64,000 nucleotides of DNA from NCBI RefSeq assembly GCF_020166415.1, contig NZ_JAIQXV010000020.1:1-64000 (forward strand). Reading direction: 5' to 3'. Below, in pieces: positions 1 to 8,590 of this stretch (position 1 is the stretch's first letter; each line of letters opens with the position of its first letter). The stretch is from Deinococcus multiflagellatus (GTDB lineage Bacteria > Deinococcota > Deinococci > Deinococcales > Deinococcaceae). The notes under the pieces are model-generated. The model was not told where the DNA came from and made no database searches. It was given only the letters and a program-made list of their open reading frames with translations. Made by a program: the position numbers and the translations under genes.

Positions 1-618
1 TAACAGGCGCGGCCCGACCTCGCGCAGGTCCACGAAGCCTGGGCCGTCATCCGTCCCGGTGTACACCCGGCCGGGCCCCAGCGTGGCCGCGCCGGGCAGG
101 TCCTCGGGGTCCAGCGGGCCCGCCACCCCTTTGGGCAGATACGTGCCGCTGAAGAAGTTGAAGGCGGGCAGGTACATATTGGGGTTCGACAGGAAGCGAA
201 TCCCGGCCCGCTCGAAGCCCACCGTGCGGTTCACGTCCACCCACACCAGGCCCTGCGTGATGCGGGCCTTAAAGATCGCGTTGGTGGGCAACTGCACGGT
301 CTGGTTCAGCTGCGCGACACGCCGGTTGGGCTGCTGCGCGTTCGGGGCCAGGGCCCAGGTGCCGGTGGCCAGCAGGGCATTGTTGGCGTCCAGCACCTCC
401 ACCGTGTGCCCCACCTCGAAATTGCTCTCGGATTCAAGGGCATCGAACGTGAGCGGCTGCAGGGCCTTGTACTCCGAGACGTGGTTGCCGCCCGCCAGGC
501 TGCTCCCCACGCTGCTGCCGGCCACGGTGAACAGCCGGTACACCTGCGGGGGTTGCGCGCTCAGGCGCACTGCCCCAGCGGCGGCCGGGGTGGGCGGCGG
601 CCGAAAGATGGCGCGCAT
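1..618 (-). CDS. Phage tail fibre/tip protein, 3' end outside window (partial)
   Basis: The start codon overlaps the previous gene's stop as TGATG, so translation is probably coupled. 206 codons are visible and no stop is reached before the window edge. The N-terminus (MRAIFRPPPT) leads into Ser/Gly- and Ala-rich segments and a beta-type stretch with no motif I can name. It is the most promoter-distal gene seen of a run of fibre-like genes, so a receptor-binding or tail-tip role is inferred from position only. Confidence 0.6.
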   Translation of the reverse strand, partial: MRAIFRPPPTPAAAGAVRLSAQPPQVYRLFTVAGSSVGSSLAGGNHVSEYKALQPLTFDALESESNFEVGHTVEVLDANNALLATGTWALAPNAQQPNRRVAQLNQTVQLPTNAIFKARITQGLVWVDVNRTVGFERAGIRFLSNPNMYLPAFNFFSGTYLPKGVAGPLDPEDLPGAATLGPGRVYTGTDDGPGFVDLREVGPRLL

Positions 619-1097
619 CAGCTGCTCCCCCCGAAGGGCGGCGCGGTGCGCACGCCGCTCACCTCGACGTACAGGCTGACCGCTGGCCCGCCCTCATCGG
701 CGGGCAGGGCGCGAAACGATTCGAGCTGGGCCCGGGTGTCGAGCGCAATGATGCTGCCCTCGGGCCACAGGGCGCCGAACGGCTGCCCCTGCACAGGCTG
801 ATAGCCCTCCACGCACGTCGTCCGGATGGCACCGCCCTGGACGTAGACCACGGCGGACATGCCCTGGCCCTCCACGCCGTCAATGAAGCTGGGGGGCAGG
901 GCGGTGGGCAGGTCGTTGTCCGGCACCTGCACGGTGGTCGCGCGCAGCGCCTCGGTGTCCAGGGTCGGCGTGGGGCCTGGGGCACTGCCGCCGCCGCCCA
1001 CCAAATCGGCCAGGGTTACCCGCACCACGCCACCGTTGCCATCGCTGGCCATCAGCAGCATCGCGCCCAGCACTCCAAAAAAGTCTTTCTCCTGCAT
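618..1097 (-). CDS. Small tail-fibre-associated protein
   Basis: 159 residues, starting MQEKDFFGVLGAMLLMASDG. I chose this ATG over an in-frame start 36 bases upstream because GGGAG lies six bases before it and the upstream choice falls inside an intergenic hairpin. The N-terminal part (residues 1-30) looks like the short 'MLLMASDGNGGVVRVTLADL' head found on phage fibre or tip proteins; the rest is a short beta-rich domain. Coupled by TGATG to the next gene. Function unknown; the placement suggests virion attachment apparatus. Confidence 0.6.
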   Translation of the reverse strand: MQEKDFFGVLGAMLLMASDGNGGVVRVTLADLVGGGGSAPGPTPTLDTEALRATTVQVPDNDLPTALPPSFIDGVEGQGMSAVVYVQGGAIRTTCVEGYQPVQGQPFGALWPEGSIIALDTRAQLESFRALPADEGGPAVSLYVEVSGVRTAPPFGGSS

Positions 1098-1124
1098 GCG
1101 ACTCCCTGCCCGGCGGAATGCGAA

Positions 1125-1152
1125 GCCCCCCACGGCCGGGCGCGTGGGGGGC
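1125..1152 (-). terminator. GC-rich intergenic hairpin (weak terminator or attenuator)
   Basis: Perfect 10-bp stem (GCCCCCCACG pairs with CGTGGGGGGC) with an 8-base loop, between two tail-fibre genes. There is no proper T run on the minus strand, so termination is uncertain; an attenuator or mRNA-processing hairpin fits as well. Confidence 0.45.
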
Positions 1153-1169
1153 CACTGAACGGAGCGTGA

Positions 1170-1973
1170 TCAGGTCCGGCGGCGGGCGTACAGGTTCAGG
1201 ACCAGCAGGGCGCGGGTCTGGGCCGAGGCGTCGGGCGGCGTGGTGACCTGCACCCGCAGGCGGTGGCTCACGATGGCCGGCACCAGGTCCACCGCCGCCG
1301 TCCACGTCCTCGTCCCCACCTGAAACACGGTCTTGAAGCCGTTCGTAAACCCGTCCAGGTCCGCCATGCCGATCAGGGCGTCATGCGCGTAGGCAAACCG
1401 CACGTGCTGGACGTGATAGGCCCCGCCTGAATCGGTGCAGGTCAGCACCCCCTCGGCATAGAACCAGCGGTTGGGGTTGGGCTGCATGTCCGGCGGCAGC
1501 TGGTCGGTGCCCGGAATCAGCTCAAAAGTGGTGCCCTGGCCCAGCGCCTGCCCGGCCAGCACCACGCGCTCCACCTGCGAAGCCCCTCTCCCGCCCTCCA
1601 CGGCCACGCCCTGGGCGTGGCTCCCGGCAAACACGCTGTGGCCCCCCACGGCCATGCTGCCCACGCCGTCCGTGGTGCCCCCGGCCAGCGCCACGCTGTT
1701 CTCCGCATAGGCCTGACTGCTATCGCCCAGGGCGGCCGAATGGGCCCCGTAGGCGCCTGCCAGACGGCCGTGCGCGAAAGCCCCGTCGCCCTGGGCCTCG
1801 GCGCCAATCCCGCCGGCCGAGGCCCCATTGCCGCTGACCGTCACCGGCATGTCGGTGGGGCTGCCGGCAAGGCTGCCCACGCCGCCACCTCCACCACCGC
1901 CCTGCTCCAGGGTCTCAATCCGGTCCAGCGCGGCCTCGTGTTGTGCTTTGGTCACCAGTGGTCCTGCAGCCAT
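1170..1973 (-). CDS. Tail fibre with YadA-head-like repeats
   Basis: 267 residues. After a short coiled segment (about residues 8-24) and a poly-Gly linker (about 25-32), residues ~55-130 carry repeated A-x-G-x-x-S-x-A-x-G units (for example AALGDSSQAY, SMAVGGHSVFAG). This is the pattern of the left-handed beta roll of trimeric autotransporter heads, also seen in trimeric phage fibres. The C-terminal ~100 residues form a different, beta-rich domain that may be the tip. The start overlaps the stop of the collagen-like fibre gene (TGATG). A trimeric fibre is inferred. Confidence 0.7.
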   Translation of the reverse strand: MAAGPLVTKAQHEAALDRIETLEQGGGGGGGVGSLAGSPTDMPVTVSGNGASAGGIGAEAQGDGAFAHGRLAGAYGAHSAALGDSSQAYAENSVALAGGTTDGVGSMAVGGHSVFAGSHAQGVAVEGGRGASQVERVVLAGQALGQGTTFELIPGTDQLPPDMQPNPNRWFYAEGVLTCTDSGGAYHVQHVRFAYAHDALIGMADLDGFTNGFKTVFQVGTRTWTAAVDLVPAIVSHRLRVQVTTPPDASAQTRALLVLNLYARRRT

Positions 1974-3337
1974 CAGTTGCTCCTTTCGACGACCGGATAG
2001 CCGTCGGGGTCGGGGGTGGCGGTGCCGTCCGGCAGGGTCAGGTAGCCCTGCGCGTCGGTCGTGCCGCTCGCGTTCGTGATCGTGAGGTAGCCGTCAGCGT
2101 CGGTTTCGGTGGTGTAGGGCCCGGGGCTGCCGCCGCCCTCCAGCGAGCCGCCCACCGCTGGCACCAGGGCGCGCAGCAGCGTGGCCGCCCCGCTGTCGTC
2201 GCTGCGGTGCAGGCGGAGGATGCCTGGGGGCAGCACCATTGGGAAGGTGACGGGGAGAAAGTCCAGGGCGCCATCCGGCTGGAACGCCACGTCGGCGGGG
2301 ATACCGGTCACCCCCTCCAGGCGAATGCCCGCGAGGCCGCCCGGCTCATCGGTGACGGGAAACAGCACGCCTTCCTCGGGGGTGGCGTCGGCGAGGGTGA
2401 ACGTCACCGGCACGGCGCCGTACAGAATCCCGTCGCGCCCGTCCACCCCGTCGCGGCCGTCGGTGCCATCCACCCCATCCTTTCCGTCTTCGCCATCCTC
2501 CCCGGGTTTTGCCAGCAGCTGCAGCACGTTGACGTAGGCGCCCGCTTGCTTCTGGTAGATGTTGCCCGTGCCGCTGGTGTCGGCCCAGACGTCGCCGTCT
2601 GACCCTACGCCGTTGTCGGGCACGCCGGCCACGAAGCGCCATTCGCCGCCCAGCCGCACGCCGCCGCTGCTCGTCTGGCCCGTGCTCAGGTCGGCGGTGC
2701 CGTCCCCGTTGCGGATGGCTAGGTTGTCAAACCGCGCGGAGATCTGTTTGTTGTCCAGTGCCCCTTGCCCATTGGCTAGAAACAGCGTGAGCTGCGCGTT
2801 CACCATGCCGGCCACGTACCCGGCGGGCAGGGGCAGACTCAGGCCCATCTGGTTGCGGGTCAGCTGCAGCACGCCCGCGACCGGGTCAATGGTCAGCCGC
2901 ACCCGCTGCAGGGTGTTCTCCTGCAACGGCGGCAGCTGCGCCGTGCGGGTGGTGGCCCCCACCGTGCAGGTCAGCAGGGTGCCGTCCCAGCGCACGGCAG
3001 CGCCATCGCCAGTCAGCTCAAACCCGCAGTCCACGCCGTAGGCGACGGGGACTGCGGGGGTCACGCCCACCGTCAGGTCGTATTGCAGCTGCAGGCCGCC
3101 GCCGCTCCAGCGGGCGGGGTTGAGGGCCGCCTGAATGCTGTCCACGGGGTCTTGGCCGGTCTTTCCGTTGGTGGAGGGCATGGGGCCCAGGACCAGCTGG
3201 CCCTGATCGGTGTACACCAGGGGCGGCGCGCCCTCCACCAGAACGACGGTGTAGTCGGGCCCTGGTGTGCCCCGGTTGAAGAAGTCGGTGAAGTTCCACT
3301 GCGCCGGATCGGGCGGCGGGTTTGTCGGTAGGGTCAA
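1973..3337 (-). CDS. Tail fibre with collagen-like Gly-X-Y segment
   Basis: 454 residues from a TTG start at 3337. GGAGG lies six bases upstream and the TTG overlaps the previous stop as TTGA; the much longer upstream extension is an Arg/Pro-rich shadow. The N-terminal ~200 residues look like a lectin/jelly-roll-type structural domain. A Gly-X-Y run (PGEDGEDGKDGVDGTDGRDG and on, about eight triplets, encoded near 2435-2510) can form a collagen-like trimer shaft. A C-terminal domain with D/G/Y-rich repeats follows. Probably a trimeric fibre; receptor unknown. Confidence 0.7.
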   Translation of the reverse strand: MTLPTNPPPDPAQWNFTDFFNRGTPGPDYTVVLVEGAPPLVYTDQGQLVLGPMPSTNGKTGQDPVDSIQAALNPARWSGGGLQLQYDLTVGVTPAVPVAYGVDCGFELTGDGAAVRWDGTLLTCTVGATTRTAQLPPLQENTLQRVRLTIDPVAGVLQLTRNQMGLSLPLPAGYVAGMVNAQLTLFLANGQGALDNKQISARFDNLAIRNGDGTADLSTGQTSSGGVRLGGEWRFVAGVPDNGVGSDGDVWADTSGTGNIYQKQAGAYVNVLQLLAKPGEDGEDGKDGVDGTDGRDGVDGRDGILYGAVPVTFTLADATPEEGVLFPVTDEPGGLAGIRLEGVTGIPADVAFQPDGALDFLPVTFPMVLPPGILRLHRSDDSGAATLLRALVPAVGGSLEGGGSPGPYTTETDADGYLTITNASGTTDAQGYLTLPDGTATPDPDGYPVVERSN

Positions 3338-3801
3338 GGGAAACCTCCAGGAGAGAAGCCGCCCCGGCCCAGCAGGGCGCGGCTCACGGGCACGTCGAGG
3401 CGCAGTTCGGTGACGAGGGGCGTGCTGAGGGGGCCCACGGGCAGCAGGGCGGGGTGCCAGCCCCGGGCCAGCGGTCGGCCGGCGTTGTGCCCGAGCAGGG
3501 TCACCGGCCCGTGCACGGCACACACCGGCACGTCGCGCCGCACCCGCACGCGCAGCACGAGCACGCCCTCGCCACCCCCGGGAAACGAGTCAGTGAAGGT
3601 CAGGCGCAAGCGGCCACTGGCACTGGTCCGGTCATCCAGCTCCTCGGGCCAGCGGGTCGGCGGGTACGAAATGCGTTTGTCCAGCGCTTTTAGGGCACTG
3701 GCGCTGGGACGCCAGATCCCTTCCCGGAACTGTTCGACCGTCACGGGCCGCAGCCACGGGGCCTGGCCCCGGCGCAGCGCCTCGCCCATCAGGGGGCTCA
3801 C
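3334..3801 (-). CDS. Tail-region structural protein, unknown
   Basis: 155 residues, GTG start in a GTGA overlap with the previous gene's stop, and its own stop overlaps the next TTG start. The sequence is beta-rich with no recognisable domain; the central segment (GRLRLTFTDSFPGGGEGVLV) looks like a folded sandwich domain. It sits between the large Cys-cluster protein and the collagen-like fibre, so a fibre adaptor or tail-tip part is likely but unproven. Confidence 0.55.
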   Translation of the reverse strand: MSPLMGEALRRGQAPWLRPVTVEQFREGIWRPSASALKALDKRISYPPTRWPEELDDRTSASGRLRLTFTDSFPGGGEGVLVLRVRVRRDVPVCAVHGPVTLLGHNAGRPLARGWHPALLPVGPLSTPLVTELRLDVPVSRALLGRGGFSPGGFP

Positions 3802-5405
3802 GAGCCGCCCCCGGGATCGGGCGGGCCACCCCCGGCAAACACGTCGGCCAGGGTCAGAGGGAGCGACGGCACGGGCGGGTCCACGGGCGGCTTCGTGGGG
3901 CGCCGCTTAGGCCGCTTTTTCCACCACCAGAACGCGGGTTCGGTGCTGCCTTCGGGCGGCTCACCCGCCCGGGTGTCGCGCCAGGGGTCATACCGGACCA
4001 CGGCGCGCAGCCCGCCGTCCGCGTCCCCCACGGCCAGCCCGCGCACCTCCCCCTGGGCGAATAGGGGGGCCAGCCCGGCGCCGCAGTCGCACAGGGCCCA
4101 GTGGGGCGGCCACGTGTGGGTCAGGGTCCCACTGGGATGGAATTCGCGGAAGGTATCGGGCGAGGTCCGCAGCACGTCCAGCTCGAAGTCCAGCAGCGGG
4201 AGGCGGGTTACACCAGCCGGCGTGATCAGGGCCACCGAACGGCCGAAGGCCGCGTGGTGCAGCACCCACACCTCGGGCACGCCCTGGGCGTTCACCGGCC
4301 CACACAGGGCCGCCCAGGAGCCGGTCTCGAACGTGTGCCCGTGGGCCTCCAGGCGGGCGCCGTCTTCGAGCAGGGCGTGGTTGTCGGTATAGGGCCGGTT
4401 CGGGCTGCCCCACACCGTCACGCCAGGGGCGACGAAGCGCGGGCCCTGGCGGCTGGGATAGGGGATAGGCGGGGCGCTGGGGGCGTCCACCAGCACGTCG
4501 CTGACCTGGATGGTGCGCCAGGGCGTATCTGGGTGGTTGGGGTCCTGGGGATTCGGGGGGGTTTCCAGCTGCTCCCATTCCTTGCGGGTGCGGTCAGGCA
4601 GGAACAGCTCCTGCAGCACGAAACCAGTCCCCCCCAGCGGGGCCAGGGGGTCCACGGCATAGACCTGCAGGCGCCGGCGCCACAGGGCCGTGGGGCCGTC
4701 CGGGGCGTCCTGGTCCTCGCCCACCCGGAACCAGGCCTCGCGCAGCCGGTACTCGGTGATGGTGTGCGCCGGAATGTCGGGTGTGGGCTCGGGGTAGTCC
4801 ACCCCGGGCACGCGCACCCGCGCCTTGTAGATAACGAAAGGCCTGCTCAGCGTGATCGGGGTGACCTCCTCGCGCCCGTCGAAATACACCCGCGTGAGGT
4901 CATGCCGCGCCGTGAGCAGGCCGCCGCTCAGCGTCTCGCGGTCCACCACGGTCACGCGCGGGTCGTTCTTGTCCGCCCAGGCGTAATCCGAGCGGATGCC
5001 CAACGGCTTGAGGTCGGGGGGCTGGTCTTCGACCACCGGGTCGGGCAGAAACTCGGCCCAGCGCTCGATGTGGTTGACCACGCAGGGTCGGAGCGTGCGC
5101 AGGGTGCCGTCGTCCAGGGTCAGGACCGGGCGGTCGGTCAGAGAACCCGTGCCGACAAACGCCCCGAACGCATCCACCCCCGGCAGGTGACCGGGGGCGG
5201 GGCGCTGGGGGCTATCAAAGCTGGGGGGCGCTGGCGGGACGAAGGGGGCGTCCTCCGGCGTCTGAGGGGCCCGTGCGGGCCGGGGCCGCCCATGTACCTG
5301 CGGGCGCACGGGGGCACCCTTGCCCGGGTCATGCTGGCCGTCTTTACAGCAGCAGCAACACTCGCCCCTGAACAGCGCGAGCACCGCTTTGTCTTTCTTC
5401 TGCAC
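3798..5405 (-). CDS. Large tail-tip protein with five-cysteine cluster
   Basis: 535 residues from a GTG start with GGGAGGTG five bases upstream. An odd N-terminus (MQKKDKAVLALFRGECCCCCK) has five consecutive cysteines, then a Pro-rich linker to about residue 70. The rest is a long beta-rich body (for example FGAFVGTGSLTDRPVLTLDD). I do not recognise the family. Its size, and its place between the baseplate-like protein and the fibre genes, suggest a virion tip component. The Cys run could bind metal or form disulfides; it is not a standard lipobox because no long hydrophobic stretch precedes it. Confidence 0.6.
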   Translation of the reverse strand: MQKKDKAVLALFRGECCCCCKDGQHDPGKGAPVRPQVHGRPRPARAPQTPEDAPFVPPAPPSFDSPQRPAPGHLPGVDAFGAFVGTGSLTDRPVLTLDDGTLRTLRPCVVNHIERWAEFLPDPVVEDQPPDLKPLGIRSDYAWADKNDPRVTVVDRETLSGGLLTARHDLTRVYFDGREEVTPITLSRPFVIYKARVRVPGVDYPEPTPDIPAHTITEYRLREAWFRVGEDQDAPDGPTALWRRRLQVYAVDPLAPLGGTGFVLQELFLPDRTRKEWEQLETPPNPQDPNHPDTPWRTIQVSDVLVDAPSAPPIPYPSRQGPRFVAPGVTVWGSPNRPYTDNHALLEDGARLEAHGHTFETGSWAALCGPVNAQGVPEVWVLHHAAFGRSVALITPAGVTRLPLLDFELDVLRTSPDTFREFHPSGTLTHTWPPHWALCDCGAGLAPLFAQGEVRGLAVGDADGGLRAVVRYDPWRDTRAGEPPEGSTEPAFWWWKKRPKRRPTKPPVDPPVPSLPLTLADVFAGGGPPDPGGGS

Positions 5406-5420
5406 TGTTCACCTCCCTGA

Positions 5421-7811
5421 TCAGGCGAGTTCCTGCCCGTAATTGCCGGTCGCCGTGGCGCCGTAGCGCGGGTCATCAATCCACTCGATCTCGTCCAGTG
5501 GGGCGGGGGGCTGCGCGCCGGACACCCGCACAAAGCGGGGCTCGAAGATAGGCTGCTGGCCGTTGAAGCGGCCCGTGAAATGGTCGACCGTCACGCCGCC
5601 GATCTGCCGGAACAGCACAATGTCGCGGTGGACGTCGGGCAGGGTGGTGCCCTCCTGAACCTCGACCGTGTACGGCACGGGCAGGTGCGTGGTCACGTCG
5701 GCGGACTGGCCCCCACCCTGGACCTTCCAGCCGTAGCTCTGCACGTCCCCTTGCAGACCGCCATCGCCTTTCGGCGTCAGCTTCATACCGGGACCGATGG
5801 GCAGGGCCTGCACCTTGCTCCGGCTGACCGCCATGCGGGGGGCCAGACTCTGCATGACCATGCGGGCGTACTCCTCCAGCTTCGCCCGGTCCCGCGTCCA
5901 GCTCACCGTGCGGGTGACCTCGGTCCCCTGTTTGCCCTGCGGGCTGGTCACCCGCACGCTGTTGGGCAACGCCCGCTTGCGCACCGCGCACGGATCGGGA
6001 CAGCGCACGCTGGGCGGCGCGGCGTCCATCTTTTCCATGCCACTGGTGATCGTGCCGCCACGCAGGGTGACGCGCACCGGCTCCAGACTGTCCTCGTCAT
6101 ACAGCACGACGGGAATATTGCCAGTCTCCTGCCAGAGCATGACCCAGCTCAATCCGTCCGGCAGGTAGTTCTCGATGCGCACCCGCTCCAGGTATTCGTG
6201 TGGTTTCACCGGCCCACGGTCCTTGAGCTCGCCTTCCGGCTCACTTTGCTTGACACTGGTGAGCTTCGTGGACCGCTGGAGTTTGGCCCTCAACCATCCT
6301 TCCGGGCTCCAGTGCTGCTCCAGAACCTCGATCTCATCCCCCAGCAGGTCGCCCACGGCGGCCGCCCCGAGATATCCGTACCGGCCGATGATTTCCGTCC
6401 TGGTCCGGGTGGCCACGGTGTAGCTCCAGGACCGCTTCCGCGTGAACTGGCGCAGCAGCATATCCGTGCAAGTCGGGTGGTAGGTCGTTTCCGTTTCCTC
6501 CAAGCTGGTGAGCACGTTGCTGAAGTCCACGTCCACGGTTTTGCCATCCACCTGTTCCTGCACGCTGAACGATTGAACGGTCGCGCGGTACACGCCCACC
6601 AGCTGGCCGTTCACCCGGTGATACCCCGTGATGACTTCGCCCTTCCCATCCGGAATGGGGTCAATCTTCGACCAAGCCTTGTTCGGTTGAATGGCCTGTT
6701 CGAAGGCCTCCGGGTCGGGGGCCAACTCAATCAGGGTGGCCAGCTCGGGCAGGGGCACCAGGAGATCTGCGCCTGTGACGGTGACCGAAGCGGGAAAGTG
6801 ACCGCTTTCCCGACGCCGGGTGCCACCACTGATCACCTGATCACCGCTCACCTGCACGTCGCCCTCAGTGATGCCTGGGGGCAGCAACAGCAATCGGGTG
6901 ACACTGCCTTCACGTCGGATGACCGGCCGGTAGCCGACGGCGAGATATGTGTCATCCAGCACCTGCTGCGGCGACTTGCCTTTGGTCGAATACGGCATCT
7001 CGAATTCGGTCCAGTGCTCACCCGCCAGTGGATCACCCCCCACCACGGTGAGACTCAGACCCGCCGCCGCCACGGCCTGACGCACGATGCTGCCCACCGG
7101 CGCGGTCTGCAGCTGCAGCCGGGCCGCGCAGGGCGTGTCGCGCGTAGGACGGGGCGTGGGGGTGAGCATGAAGGGCACGAGTTCCGGCAGGCGCACCGTG
7201 CCCAGCGACGTGGCGGCTGGGGTGTACGCCCGCAGGGTGGTCTGCACCGCCCCACGGGCGTCGCTCACCTCGTACTGGTCATCCAGCGCCAGCTGAATCT
7301 CAGTGCGGGCGGTCACGAACTCGTAGTTCTGTCTGGCCCGGGGTTTGGGGGCGCCCGGCGGCCCACTGATGGCCCCGGCCTTTCCGCTGTGCCCTTGACT
7401 GGTCAGGGTGACCCGAACCGGCGCCCCAGCAGCGGGGATGACCTCGCCGGGCAGCACGAGGGTGGCGGTGGGTCCGCTGCCGTCGTCGCTGTAATCGGCG
7501 CTGATCAGCGGGCCGAGCGGACTCTCGGCCGTGACCACGAGGGGCCGCACGCCCTGAATGACGTCCACAGGCGGTTTGGGCACAGGGGCAGGCTGGCCCG
7601 GCTGGGAACGGTGGGTCACGAAGGCCAGGGTGTGGTGCACCAGTTCCACTTCCACCCAGGGCTGTGTGGCGGCGAAATGGGTGAACTCTTCATCGCCCAG
7701 CCAGCCACCCCGGGCGAGATGGACGAACTGCACCTCCTGCAGGCTGGTGGCCGTGGCCTCATGGATCAGGGTGACGCGCGGCCGCGTGCGCCGGGTCAGG
7801 ACGTTGAACAT
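5421..7811 (-). CDS. Tail tip/baseplate hub-like protein
   Basis: 796 residues; AGAGG lies eight bases before the ATG. A long mixed alpha/beta protein lies directly after the two small distal-tail genes that follow the tape measure, where siphophages usually encode the Tal/hub protein. Segments such as GKSPQQVLDDTYLAVGYRPV resemble the protein-protein modules of phage hubs (gp27/gpD-like, weak similarity by eye). The C-terminus runs to a beta region that could contact the fibres. No clear peptidase or lysozyme motif is visible. Confidence 0.55.
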   Translation of the reverse strand: MFNVLTRRTRPRVTLIHEATATSLQEVQFVHLARGGWLGDEEFTHFAATQPWVEVELVHHTLAFVTHRSQPGQPAPVPKPPVDVIQGVRPLVVTAESPLGPLISADYSDDGSGPTATLVLPGEVIPAAGAPVRVTLTSQGHSGKAGAISGPPGAPKPRARQNYEFVTARTEIQLALDDQYEVSDARGAVQTTLRAYTPAATSLGTVRLPELVPFMLTPTPRPTRDTPCAARLQLQTAPVGSIVRQAVAAAGLSLTVVGGDPLAGEHWTEFEMPYSTKGKSPQQVLDDTYLAVGYRPVIRREGSVTRLLLLPPGITEGDVQVSGDQVISGGTRRRESGHFPASVTVTGADLLVPLPELATLIELAPDPEAFEQAIQPNKAWSKIDPIPDGKGEVITGYHRVNGQLVGVYRATVQSFSVQEQVDGKTVDVDFSNVLTSLEETETTYHPTCTDMLLRQFTRKRSWSYTVATRTRTEIIGRYGYLGAAAVGDLLGDEIEVLEQHWSPEGWLRAKLQRSTKLTSVKQSEPEGELKDRGPVKPHEYLERVRIENYLPDGLSWVMLWQETGNIPVVLYDEDSLEPVRVTLRGGTITSGMEKMDAAPPSVRCPDPCAVRKRALPNSVRVTSPQGKQGTEVTRTVSWTRDRAKLEEYARMVMQSLAPRMAVSRSKVQALPIGPGMKLTPKGDGGLQGDVQSYGWKVQGGGQSADVTTHLPVPYTVEVQEGTTLPDVHRDIVLFRQIGGVTVDHFTGRFNGQQPIFEPRFVRVSGAQPPAPLDEIEWIDDPRYGATATGNYGQELA

Positions 7812-7814
7812 GCG

Positions 7815-8165
7815 TTACCTCTGGTACGAGATGATCAGGCGCCCGTGGTCCGCCCCGGTCTGCGTGGTACCGGCAGGGGTGGTCCAGGCCTCCACAATCA
7901 GGACGCTGTCCCCTGGAGCGAGCAGCTCGTCGCCCAGCGGGGACGTCCATTGGGCGGTCAGCGCCACGCCATTGGCGCTGACCAGGTATTCGCCCGGCAC
8001 CGCGCCGTCCTGGAGCACGCGCAGGCGCAGCCCCGGCACCGGCTCATCACCGGTGTTCACGAGGCGCAGCTGGCGGCTGGCGGTGGTGGTGCCGGGCGGC
8101 ACGCTGCCAAAGTCGGTGGCGGGGGCCAGGGTGCCGTCGAGTTGCTGGAGTTCAAGCTGTTTCAC
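7815..8165 (-). CDS. Small distal tail protein, unknown
   Basis: 116 residues, ATGA overlap with the upstream gene. A single beta-sandwich-like domain with an Ig-type feel (ASRQLRLVNTGDEPVPGLRL ... LLAPGDSVLIVEAW). Such small Ig-like proteins are common near phage tail tips and may decorate the tip or bind surface glycans. Assignment rests on position between tape measure and hub. Confidence 0.6.
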   Translation of the reverse strand: MKQLELQQLDGTLAPATDFGSVPPGTTTASRQLRLVNTGDEPVPGLRLRVLQDGAVPGEYLVSANGVALTAQWTSPLGDELLAPGDSVLIVEAWTTPAGTTQTGADHGRLIISYQR

Positions 8166-8590
8166 GTGGGCCTCCCGAGAATGACGGCCTCGAAGCCGCT
8201 GTACGTCCAGTACTGCTCCATCGGCACGCCGTCCGGGCCGGCCTGCACCGCGTGGAGCGTGGTGTCGAAGGGGCTGATCACCACGGCGTCAATCCAGACC
8301 CGCCCGGTGCTGAGCGTGTAATTTTCCGAGATGGTCACCAGATCGCCGGGCAGCAGGTTGCGCAGGATGTCGGCCTGGTTATTGGTGACCGCGATATTGG
8401 TGCCCCCGGCAATCGTGATGCGCGTGGCCTGGATATCGGGCGGCAGCTGCGCCAGGCTCAGGCCGCTGGCCAGGGCGAGAATGTTGAGGTTGCGCTCCGT
8501 CTTCGCCTTCACGTAGCCGGTTTCGGGATCGGGCGCCGCCGGCCCGAAGGCGACGGGCCCGACCGTCAGGTAGCGGTCCTGCCAGACCAT
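8162..8590 (-). CDS. Distal tail-like protein, unknown
   Basis: 142 residues, starting in a TGATG overlap with the tape measure stop. The first gene after the tape measure is usually the distal tail protein; this one is short and I see no diagnostic motif (RNLLPGDLVTISENYTLSTG is its best-ordered segment). It is translated tightly with its neighbours. Distal tail or tip connector is inferred from order only. Confidence 0.55.
   Translation of the reverse strand: MVWQDRYLTVGPVAFGPAAPDPETGYVKAKTERNLNILALASGLSLAQLPPDIQATRITIAGGTNIAVTNNQADILRNLLPGDLVTISENYTLSTGRVWIDAVVISPFDTTLHAVQAGPDGVPMEQYWTYSGFEAVILGRPT

Noticed and set aside
5580..8321. 913-codon plus-strand open frame opposite the hub-like protein
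   Set aside because: Composition shadow: His/Arg/Gln/Gly-biased, no motifs, no ribosome site, and it is antisense to a coherent minus-strand gene.
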